The notes under the pieces were generated by a model that was not told the DNA's origin, did no database searches, and saw nothing but the letters and a program-made list of their open reading frames with translations. The position numbers and the translations under genes are program-made. 64,000 bases of DNA from Promicromonospora sukumoe (GTDB lineage Bacteria > Actinomycetota > Actinomycetes > Actinomycetales > Cellulomonadaceae): contig NZ_JACGWV010000001.1 in the NCBI RefSeq assembly GCF_014137995.1, forward strand, positions 620,001 to 684,000, written 5' to 3'. How positions within the stretch are numbered: position 1 is the stretch's first letter; every line of letters begins with the position of its first letter. Of this stretch, positions 51,401 to 59,214 are shown one piece after another.

Positions 51401-53751
51401 TGACCCGCAACGAGCTCTATACCGCGATCACTCGTGGGGCCGACTCCAACCGGGTCTACGTCGAGACCGACGACGTCCTGGATCTCGACCCGCACCGCCA
51501 GCCCGACCTGGAGCGCGCCGTGCTGAACGCGCTCAAGGGTGTCCTAGACCGCGACGGCGAGGAACAGTCCGCCTCCCGAGTCATCGAGGACGAGTGGGAC
51601 TACGCGCACTCCCTGGCCCGCCTCGTCCCCGAGTACGAGGACGCCTACATGACTTTCCTCGAACCCGACCGCACCGGCCGCCTCGCAGAGGCCGTGCGAT
51701 CGGTACTGCCCGGCCGAGTCGCGGACCGGGCCCTGCGCGACGAGGTGTGGCCGGTGCTGGCCAAGCGCCTGTCCATGCACGAGGCGGCAGGCACCGACCC
51801 GGCCTCCGTGGTCCGGCGGGCGGCCGGGAGCGGGTTCGGGGACGCGCGGTCGGTCGCGAAGGTCCTGCACCACCGCATCGGCCTGCCCCGACACCATGAC
51901 CACGACGAGCGGGGATTGCCGGCCTGGATCACCACCTCGCCCGACACCACCGACAAGCTGCTCTGGGCCGCTGACGCACCGACGGGCGGCGTGGACCGGC
52001 CCGGCGACCCGTCCACGACCACACCGTGGGCCGAGGCACCGCCGCAGGAAGCCGGCACCGAGAGCGGTGCGACGGCTGGACCGGGCGCCCCGACCGGTAC
52101 GGATGGCAAGGCGCCTAAGGCGGGTACTCAGGATCCCGCGGTCGACGCGGGGGAGCGGGATCTGGTCGTCGAGATCACCGGCCATGCGTGGACCTGGTGG
52201 ACCCGGCAGAAGGCCACCCAGTCCTGGGCGACCCGCTACATGACCAGCCGTGGCTTGGCCGGTGCGGACTGGGGTGCCGCTCCCGCGTCATGGACCGGTC
52301 TGACCGACCACCTGCAGTCCCTCGGGTACACGCCCGACCAGCTCGTCACTGCCGGGGTCGCCACCCGGACCAAGAACGGGCGGGTCATCGACAAGTTCCG
52401 TAACCGGATCGTCTTTCCCTACCGCGACCAGACCGGGACCGTCGTCGGCGTCACCGCACGCATCAACCCCGCCGAGGCGGACGCGGGTGACGGGCGGGCC
52501 CCGAAGTACCTGAATACCCCCGAGACCGCGGCGTACCGCAAGGGCGAGCTCGTCTACGGCCTTCACCCAGACGCCATCACACGCCTGGCTGCGGGGGCCC
52601 GGCCGGTGCTGGTCGAGGGACCCACCGACCACGCCGCCCTGCACCTGGCCGCCGCCCGTCTCGCGGAGCAGACCGGGGTCGAGATCGTGCCGGTCGCCGC
52701 GGGCGGCACCGGCATCACCGCGCAGCACCTGCAAGCCCTGCGCGACGCGACCGGCAGGGACCTGACCGACCTGATCGTCGCCCTGGACCCCGACACCGCC
52801 GGCCGGACCGCCGCCGCGCGGGTCTGGGCCATGCTCTCTCCCGAAGAGGCCGCCCACACCCAGGCCCTCGACTTGCCCACCGACCCCGCCCAGACCGCGA
52901 CCGAGGAGCGCGGAAAACTCGCCGCGGCACTGGCCGAGACCATCCCGCTGACGTGGTTCGCGATGGAACCTAACCTGCAGACCATCCGGGACCTGGGCCA
53001 CTTCGAACGACAGATCTCGCAGCTTAGGGCGCTGGTCGACCACATATACGACCGGGTCAGGCTCGATCAGTGGTGGCCCCTCATCGAATATGTGGCCCAG
53101 GCCGTCGGGCACGCGCCCGGTGCCGAGACGCACCAGCAGCTCGACGTCGGCTCGGTGCACAAGGTCATGACCGACCACCTCGCCGACCTGATCACCAACC
53201 GAGCCCAGGTCGACGCGCGCATCGGCGTCGACGGTCGAACCGAGGACAGTGCGCAGGCGGAGCGTGAGCGACCGGTAACCGATCCACTCGTTCAGGCGTG
53301 GCTCGCTCGGCACGCCGACCTGATCGCAACCCGCCTCGATGCCCTGGTCGAGGACGCGATGACCAATCCGCAACTGTGGATGGAGACCACCACCCCACCG
53401 CCCGCGGACGGTCATGCGCGAGAGACGTGGCAGGCGGCGATGCGACAGGTCATGGCCTACCGGGACCGCTACCAGGTTACGGACCCGGTCAACCCGCTCG
53501 GGCCGCGAGTGCGGGAAGGCGAGCGCGGCGAGGCCCAGGTTGCCGCTGCACGAGCTCTCGAAGCCATCACGACCAGCCAAGTATCGACTCGGCAACTACG
53601 CCGCCCGGCACTGCGGCCGATGGAGCGTGTCCCAGTGGTCCTGGCAGACGCGCGAGGCCGCGCCGCCCAGATTCGGCACGACGCAGATGAGCGAGCACGA
53701 CGCGAGACGACCGACCGCGCGTCTCAGCAGAACCACGGTTGGGGCTGGTAG
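48425..53751 (+). pseudogene. MobF relaxase-helicase-TOPRIM primase, one frameshift
   Basis: From ATG 48425: Tyr pair in LTDYYMQHGNPPGHWVG (about 35), His motif HLDSRAGDPNLHTHVAVSTK (about 257-276), a TrwC relaxase. A P-loop GPAGTGKTT at about 660 begins the RecD/TraI-type helicase. Near 50575-50600 the frame slips by one base; the continuation RLRQRLTVEPGTVVLVDEAS carries Walker B, with later helicase motifs GDPAQLGAVAAGG and GYAATIHRVQGMT. The last 550 residues add a DnaG-like part: ASWTGLTDHLQSLGYTPDQL, RIVFPYRDQTGTVVGVTARI, VLVEGPTDHAALHLA and LIVALDPDTAGRTAAAR (TOPRIM Glu and DxD). It would nick, unwind and prime transferred DNA. Intact length would be about 1775 residues. The frameshift predicts loss of function unless it is a sequence error. 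Confidence 0.85.
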
Positions 53752-53999
53752 GAATTTCCAGAGAGTGACACGCCTTGAGCCAGCGGGCAGGAGCATCTCT
53801 TGCGGTGGGCATCCACGGAATTGTGCTCGACGACTTCTCGATCAAACCGGCCGGCCCCTCGCCAGAGGGACGCCACTCATCTATCCGAAGTCCAGCGCAT
53901 CATTGTGGTTCTTCCCTGGACGCGGTACCACTGGCCACATCACCTTCACTGGGCTCTGGCCTCGTCTGCGCGCTCACAGGCTTTCCGTGCGCCGGACCT
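53752..53999. other. Gap between relaxase and NTase genes
   Basis: 248 bp between convergent genes. No gene or strong hairpin seen. Confidence 0.4.
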
Positions 54000-55304
54000 T
54001 CAGCTCGGGGAGATCGGAACCACGATGCTGTCACGCGCGACAACAACGTTGTTCTTGATGAGGTAGCACTCCACGATGTGTTCACCGCGGAACTGTGTCT
54101 TCTCACGCCGCTCCGACCCTACGCTCGGACGGAGGATCTGCCCGCGTATGTTGTCGCGGCGCTCGGCCTCCGGGCCGCGGTTCAACACCTTCCATCGGAC
54201 CTCATACGCCCCAGGGACGTTCGTCTCGACGATCTTGAACCTAAGGTCCTTGTGTGGTCTGAGCAGGCCGTGCGACGCGAGGATGCTGCTGAGCCGCTGC
54301 GCTCGGAAGCCGTCCTGGATGACCGTGCAGTCGATCGACAGCCCGAAGCGGATGTCCACCGGGTACAAGTCCTCGATGAACTGCTCAGTATCCCTGAAGG
54401 AAGGTCCCGCTGAGGCCGCGAGGGACTCCTTCGCGATACCTGCGATCACTGGAACGGCCTTGCCAAAGATGCTCCGCCACTTCTTGTAAGCGTTCCCGTT
54501 CCCGTCCGCGTCGATCGCCTCGATAGCAAGGTTATAGGCGCGCTTGGCCTTTCGCTGAAAGCGCTTCTTGACGTGGACACGTTGACGGCTTCCGAGTGCG
54601 GAGTAGAACTCGTGGTCCTCTTCCTCGGCCAGGTACAAAAAGAAGTCTCGAGCCATCTCGCCGTAGACGTCAGACTTCGCCGACCGGTAGGCAGTGTGCG
54701 ACTTCATGAAGTTGTACGCCAGCGTATCGATGAGCAGTCCACCGATCACGGTCCCGTGCTTGTTCTTCCACGCGCGGGCGAGCTTGCACAACCGTCGCAG
54801 GTTACCGTTCGAGGCCGCATCCTCGGCGCTGGTCTCCTCGATCTCCGCGCGCGGTTTGGTGATTTTCCAGGAGTCCGAAGCGGTGTCCGGGTACGAGAAG
54901 CTACGGTCGGTGTTCTCGAAGACAGGCTGCACTTCGAACATAAAATTCGTGAACTGCACCACAACGACTAGGCGGTCAACAGTGACTGACGTGTTGGGAT
55001 AGCGGGCCTGGATGGCTTTGCGGGTCCTGGCCAGGACCTTCGACGGCCCGCCGGGCTGCACGTATGTGCCGCGGAGCGACGGGGGCAAGATATACAGAAG
55101 ATCAAGGTCGGAGATACCCCGGATCGCGGTCCATCGGCCGTACGACCCGACCATCAGCCGGTTCGCGGCGGAGCCGTCGAGACCGCGGAAATCTTGGTTG
55201 AGGACTTTGGTGATCTCGTCACGGCGCGCACCGATTACTGCAGCGTTGTCGACCTTGAGGTTCGCTAGCAGTCCCTCGAAGATCTCACTCGACTGCGACA
55301 TCAT
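54000..55304 (-). CDS. CD-NTase-like nucleotidyltransferase with AGS-C-like sensor domain
   Basis: 434 residues from ATG 55304, placed five bases after GAGAGGG and overlapping the stop of the preceding small gene (ATGA). Active-site signature GSYGRWTAIRGISDLDLLYI: GS at 53-54, Asp66 and Asp68, third acid probably Glu124 in FEVQPVF, so it looks catalytically competent. The last 120 residues (FKIVETNVPGAYEVRWKVLN, RGQILRPSVG, GEHIVECYLIKNNVVVARDS) match the AGS-C domain seen fused to SMODS nucleotidyltransferases. It would make a cyclic or linear nucleotide, or respond to one. It is the last gene of an operon that already has a CD-NTase, which is unusual. Confidence 0.82.
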   Translation of the reverse strand: MMSQSSEIFEGLLANLKVDNAAVIGARRDEITKVLNQDFRGLDGSAANRLMVGSYGRWTAIRGISDLDLLYILPPSLRGTYVQPGGPSKVLARTRKAIQARYPNTSVTVDRLVVVVQFTNFMFEVQPVFENTDRSFSYPDTASDSWKITKPRAEIEETSAEDAASNGNLRRLCKLARAWKNKHGTVIGGLLIDTLAYNFMKSHTAYRSAKSDVYGEMARDFFLYLAEEEDHEFYSALGSRQRVHVKKRFQRKAKRAYNLAIEAIDADGNGNAYKKWRSIFGKAVPVIAGIAKESLAASAGPSFRDTEQFIEDLYPVDIRFGLSIDCTVIQDGFRAQRLSSILASHGLLRPHKDLRFKIVETNVPGAYEVRWKVLNRGPEAERRDNIRGQILRPSVGSERREKTQFRGEHIVECYLIKNNVVVARDSIVVPISPS

Positions 55305-55570
55305 CGCCACCCTCTCGCGTCCGCAGAGCGGGCGGCAGTAACTGATCGGTCTCGGCAGGGGCGCGTCAGTGCGACCTTGATGATGTGCTCACGGCAGTTC
55401 TGCTCGTGGCAGATGTCCGCCTGCATTTCCTGTGTCTTGCGTGAACAGCAGATCCTGGCGTCCGCCTCGCGGACCTGCGCAACAAGGAGCGCCTGGCCCT
55501 GCTGCCCTATGGGCGAACTCTTGTCGTGGTCCAACTCTGGTGACTCCTTCACACGAACACGGGGCTTCAT
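55301..55570 (-). CDS. Small Cys/His protein coupled to the second NTase
   Basis: 89 residues from ATG 55570 (MKPRVRVKESPELDHDKSSP). A central segment has Cys-Cys, CH, and Cys (ARICCSRKTQEMQADICHEQ, NCREHIIKV), spacing that could bind zinc. Its stop overlaps the ATG of the NTase by the classical ATGA, supporting coding status. The upstream ribosome site is weak. No JAB/Cap3 metalloprotease motif (EHxH with a later D) is present, so it is not Cap3. No family is recognised. Confidence 0.5.
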   Translation of the reverse strand: MKPRVRVKESPELDHDKSSPIGQQGQALLVAQVREADARICCSRKTQEMQADICHEQNCREHIIKVALTRPCRDRSVTAARSADARGWR

Positions 55571-55849
55571 CTGTCGAACAGCCAGACCTCGTGGTCAGAG
55601 CCCCGGCGTGAGCAGAGGCTACGGGTTGCCACTGACATGCCGGCGGAACCTTGGACCAGACATGGCTGCCGAGGCCAGGCGCGATTCACCGCCGAACTTC
55701 AGGGTGAACTGGACGAGTGGGCCCCCGTACCGGAGCTGAGGCCGCAGCACCTCCTCCAAGCTTTCGGCCAGCGGGCCCCTTTTTGTCAGCGCTGCCCTCC
55801 GAGGGCGAAGCTTGCGGTGACGCAACCTTCAGAGGGAGCGGGATCGCTC
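55571..55849. other. Gap inside the CBASS-like operon
   Basis: 279 bp between the SLATT and small Cys/His genes. A minus-strand frame 55619-55825 (LAESLEEVLRPQLRYGGPLV) is possible but lacks support. It may hold a secondary promoter for the last two genes. Confidence 0.35.
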
Positions 55850-56383
55850 TCACCCAGCGTTGGCTTCATCAGCATGCTGAAAATGCCCAGCCTCGATCTT
55901 TTTCCGGGCTGCACTGAACGCCCGCCCCGACGTCGCTGGTGCGTCCTTGTCGATCTCTGCTTTCTCGGCAGCGAACCCCAAGACGAGTCCGCGGAGTTCT
56001 TGAGGATCGGTATCTAGATCGGGGAACAGGTCCAGCCTTAGAGCCTGGCGCACACGGACACGCAATGCCCCGAGCTTGCGCCCCGCGTCGAGGTGATTGT
56101 TTTCCGCTTCTGTCGGCTTGAGGAAGGTTAGCAGACCGGAGGCGATCGCTGCTATCAGGGCTGCGATGCCAGCAATTACGGGGGTCGCATCGGCCAGCAC
56201 GGTCGCCGCGGCGACACTGGCAGCGATAGTCGCCACGATGCCAACCCAGAAATTCACGCGAGCAAGGGACTCAGCGGCCGCGAAGTGCGCCTTCTCCGTC
56301 CAGAGCAGATCTTCCTCCAACGCGGCTAGCTCTTGCTCCACGGCTTTGTTGTATCCGCTGCTCTTGCTGGTTGATTCAGTCAT
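55850..56383 (-). CDS. SLATT-domain membrane effector
   Basis: 177 residues from ATG 56383, coupled to the E2 gene by ATGA. An N-terminal helix (ELAALEEDLLWTEKAHFAAA) is followed by two membrane helices (VNFWVGIVATIAASVAAATV and ATPVIAGIAALIAAIASGLL) and a cytosolic helical tail with KPTEAENNHLDAGRKLGALR. This two-helix SLATT pattern is the predicted pore-forming effector of nucleotide-signalling defence systems. Activation would permeabilise the inner membrane and stop the infected cell. Confidence 0.8.
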   Translation of the reverse strand: MTESTSKSSGYNKAVEQELAALEEDLLWTEKAHFAAAESLARVNFWVGIVATIAASVAAATVLADATPVIAGIAALIAAIASGLLTFLKPTEAENNHLDAGRKLGALRVRVRQALRLDLFPDLDTDPQELRGLVLGFAAEKAEIDKDAPATSGRAFSAARKKIEAGHFQHADEANAG

Positions 56384-56889
56384 TCGAGGCCCGTCTCGAT
56401 TAGTGGTGAGGAAGACCCGGGCCCCGCGAGTGAGCGCTTCCGGGCGGTGTATGGATGGAGAATGCGCGCTTGCGAAGCCGGGTCGGTTCGGTCGGGGCCG
56501 TCTCCGTGCCAAATCCCCGTGGCGCGCCACAATTCGTAGTAGACCAACCACTCCAGCGACCACGGGACGAAGGTGTCGATGAACAGCATGTGGCGCTCCC
56601 AGTCGCCTGGTTCCGCAACACAGAGGCTTCCGTTGCCGTAGACGTGGGGCAGGCGCCCTGACTCATCTGGGACGAGCGCTGGCTCGGTCACATAGACGAA
56701 AGGAGGCTCTCCTGGCTCGGCCTCCAATCGGAGGCCGTATGTTCCGCTACCAGGCAGGGGCGTCACACGGGCGTTCCAGACCAGCCGCCGAGCCGTGAGT
56801 TTCACGGTGCTGTCGGGATAGTGGCGCTTGAGCCGGAACGCCTGAAGCGCCGGGCCCGCTTCAGTGCGTCGGCCCACCGGCAAACCCAT
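56380..56889 (-). CDS. E2-like ubiquitin-conjugating protein of CBASS
   Basis: 169 residues from ATG 56889, overlapping the CD-NTase gene by 29 bp. The E2-type core is LVWNARVTPLPGSGTYGLRL, FVYVTEPALVP, then HVYGNGSLCVAEPGDWERHM with His82 and the presumed catalytic Cys90, and TFVPWSLEWLVYYELWRATG. This matches the stand-alone E2 of short type II CBASS, which attaches to the C-terminus of the CD-NTase to prime it. No E1/JAB partner is encoded. It is followed by the SLATT effector. Confidence 0.78.
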   Translation of the reverse strand: MGLPVGRRTEAGPALQAFRLKRHYPDSTVKLTARRLVWNARVTPLPGSGTYGLRLEAEPGEPPFVYVTEPALVPDESGRLPHVYGNGSLCVAEPGDWERHMLFIDTFVPWSLEWLVYYELWRATGIWHGDGPDRTDPASQARILHPYTARKRSLAGPGSSSPLIETGLE

Positions 56890-58027
56890 GGCCTACTACC
56901 GGTCGTGAGGGGACTCCGGCGGGTATAGCCGAGGTGACGCTCAGGGCGCCGCCGGAGCGAACTCGTAGTGAGCCCGTGTCCCGTGCGCCCCTTAGGTAGT
57001 CCGCGAGTCCCCGACTGGCTCCGGTCGCGAAGCGGCTTCCGAAGGCGGCCTCGAGACTGGGGATGGTCTGGTCCAGACCGGCCTTCGTCTCGATGGCATT
57101 GAACGTGGACTCTGCCGCCGTAAGCCACTCGAAGAAGTTGCTAGCCCGCCAAGGCTCGGCCGCCCAGGAGTCGACAAAGTTCTCCCCGGCCTGGGCGGGA
57201 TTCGGGAGAGCCCAAGCGCCGTCGACACGTCGTAGACGGTCCGGCATTCCGGCGATGACCTCACGCAGTACGTGATGGAGGTCGGAGCCGCCGGAGTAGG
57301 CGTGCGCCGCGAGCGTCGTGATGACAATGGACGCCGGGCGCCCGCCTGACTTCTCTGCGAAGAAGACGTCACGATGCCGCTTGAGGGCCTGCACCACCCT
57401 CTGGAGGGTCGTCCTCTGCCGCCACTCCGGCACCGCCGCGATGTCCAGACGCTTCTCCTCGAGTTCACCACTAGCGATCAGCTGTGAGGCGGATCGGGAG
57501 GCGAACCATCGCGCGTAGCCAGCCGGGTTGGAATGCTGCCACTCCCGAACGGCCTTGTCGGTGATGAGCAGGTTGTCCCGGCCAACTTCTGCATCGGGAA
57601 TAGCCGGCAGGATGTCCATGTGCATGCCTGGCCAGGACAGCGTCCAGCAGCGTTCGCTTTCGTCCACCCTGGGTGAACCGGCCGCCGGTCGGCGTGCGTA
57701 GGCGTGCACTGCTGCACCTACCTCAGCCTTGAGCGTCTCTTGCGTGATCGAGGACCTCGCAATGTCCCTAAGCGCGACGATGTCGATGTCGATGTCGTCG
57801 TTGCGGTTGACGTTACGCACGACGGTACCGAGCATGAACGAACCCTGGGCGAATACTCTGTTACTGCCGAGCGTAGGAGCCCACAGGTCGTCGAGCACCT
57901 CGCCGAACTCCTGGTAGCGCTGCACGACACGGTCGTGGTCATCTTGAGTGATATCGAGTTCCCGGAGGCCCCCGAGCAACATCTGGTCGAGATCGGGCCG
58001 TGGTGGGCGGGCGGTCATGAGGGTCAT
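56861..58027 (-). CDS. CBASS CD-NTase (SMODS)
   Basis: 388 residues from ATG 58027 (alternative 58018). Catalytic signature QGSFMLGTVVRNVNRNDDID with GS at 62-63, Asp80 and Asp82, and third acid Asp138 in HMDILPAIPD. Further SMODS features: RWFASRSASQLIASGELEEK and TTLQRVVQALKRHRDVFFAE, SGGRPASIVITTLAAHAYSG. On infection it should make a cyclic nucleotide that opens the SLATT effector. The C-terminus ends SRPVVGHGFAGGPTH; a Gly-containing tail fits the E2 target idea. First gene of the operon, with an operator-like inverted repeat upstream. Confidence 0.85.
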   Translation of the reverse strand: MTLMTARPPRPDLDQMLLGGLRELDITQDDHDRVVQRYQEFGEVLDDLWAPTLGSNRVFAQGSFMLGTVVRNVNRNDDIDIDIVALRDIARSSITQETLKAEVGAAVHAYARRPAAGSPRVDESERCWTLSWPGMHMDILPAIPDAEVGRDNLLITDKAVREWQHSNPAGYARWFASRSASQLIASGELEEKRLDIAAVPEWRQRTTLQRVVQALKRHRDVFFAEKSGGRPASIVITTLAAHAYSGGSDLHHVLREVIAGMPDRLRRVDGAWALPNPAQAGENFVDSWAAEPWRASNFFEWLTAAESTFNAIETKAGLDQTIPSLEAAFGSRFATGASRGLADYLRGARDTGSLRVRSGGALSVTSAIPAGVPSRPVVGHGFAGGPTH

Positions 58028-58119
58028 GTCTGGTCGAGTCCTTCGAAGCGTGGGCGTGGGTGGCGGTTCAGGTCGCTCTGCCCGGTGCTGCAACGGCATC
58101 TGGACCCGGATGCGGAATC

Positions 58120-58154
58120 ACATCGGTGGAAGTACACCGATGTTATGAATACTA
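58120..58154. promoter_or_regulatory. Operator-like repeat and -10 of the CBASS-like operon
   Basis: ACATCGGTG-GAAGTA-CACCGATGT (58120-58143) is a perfect 9-bp inverted repeat. TAGTAT on the minus strand (58154-58149) is a fair -10 just upstream of it, so the repeat would lie at the transcription start. Confidence 0.5.
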
Positions 58155-59120
58155 CACCTAGGGTCTGGCGCTCGCTCCGACACAACATGTAGTGGTCATG
58201 AGGGCTGATCGATGCACGCGCGGCCGGGACGACTGCAGGACAGGTGGCAGCGGGTATTTGGACCCGGTCGACCCTGCCCCGGTGGCCCCCAGTTGCTGCG
58301 TCTCCGGGGGTCGGCTCCTGTGTCCTTTGGCGATGGCTGCGGGAGCCGAAGCACCTTCGGGCGCTCGGCTTGCAGCTCGCCTCTGGTCGGAGCGGATCGA
58401 CCCGGCGGGCAGCACGTCGGCGCGCGGCGTGAGCTGGGCAGATGCGACGCCCTCGGTTACCTTGTGGTCCTCGGCCCTGGCTGTGGTGACCACGAGGCCG
58501 GAGTCGTCGCTTCGCTGATCATGGCGAGCATCGCGCTGATGTGGTCCCGACGGCATGACTTCGGGCCGTCGCGGCGCTGGTGCGCGTGACACCCGCGTGG
58601 GAATCTGTCCTCATGAATCAGCACACGAGCCTCGAATGCCCGTGGGATGCCCACGAGCGTACTTTCGGGGAGCGTCCGTGCAGGTCAGGGCGACTTCGAC
58701 GGTTTACACCGTGGTAGCGGGGGAATGGCGCCAGCGCTGATCAGCTTTGATGCAGGATGCGCTATCAGCACATAATTGGTGGCCGAGAAGAACCATCTGC
58801 CGCACTCTGCACACTGCAGGCGGACCCGCGTCCGAGGCACCCGTAAGACGGCCCGCCCCTTGCCCCATCTCGTGGGTCGGAGGGCCCGTGCCGCTCGCAC
58901 TGGCATCGTGCTACCCGGCTTGAACTTCGGCCGTAGTTCTCAACCTGTTGCCTGCCCGTGAAGTGCAGGGACAGGGACCCGTGGGCGTGAGTGCCTTGCA
59001 CCGGGACGGCTTCTCGAACTTGGCCAGTCTGGACCGCGCGGTAGCGACCTAGATGGATCGCGTGCGGAACGGGTCCCGGCGTACGTGCCGTCCAAGGTGA
59101 ACTGAGCGCGAGACTTGTGG
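58155..59120. other. Intergenic region, no supported gene
   Basis: Nearly 1 kb between the CBASS-like operon and the RHS locus. Several open frames occur but none has family similarity, a good ribosome site or consistent codon use. It may be debris from a cassette junction. Confidence 0.5.
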
Positions 59121-59176
59121 GGCGGGTGAAGTCCGGAATGTTTCATTGACGTGCTTTGCGTGCCGCTGGTTGAGTC
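59121..59176 (+). promoter_or_regulatory. Shared 56-bp upstream element, copy B
   Basis: Gapless match to 6003-6058 (44 of 56). TTGAC at 59146 and TTGAGT at 59170 keep the same 24-base distance. Its end is 38 bp before the ATG of the RHS-locus gene, a normal promoter distance. It supports co-regulation with the immunity row at 6 kb. Confidence 0.75.
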
Positions 59177-59214
59177 TTGGCCGACAGGGTGTGGGTGGAC
59201 GATGGGGAGTCGAC

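Noticed and set aside
55301..55570. Cap3 (JAB) protease of type II CBASS
   Set aside because: The small protein lacks the EHxH...D metal-binding motif; only scattered Cys and His residues are seen.
58192..58518. 108-residue plus-strand frame upstream of the RHS locus
   Set aside because: No family similarity or ribosome site, composition typical of random high-GC frames.
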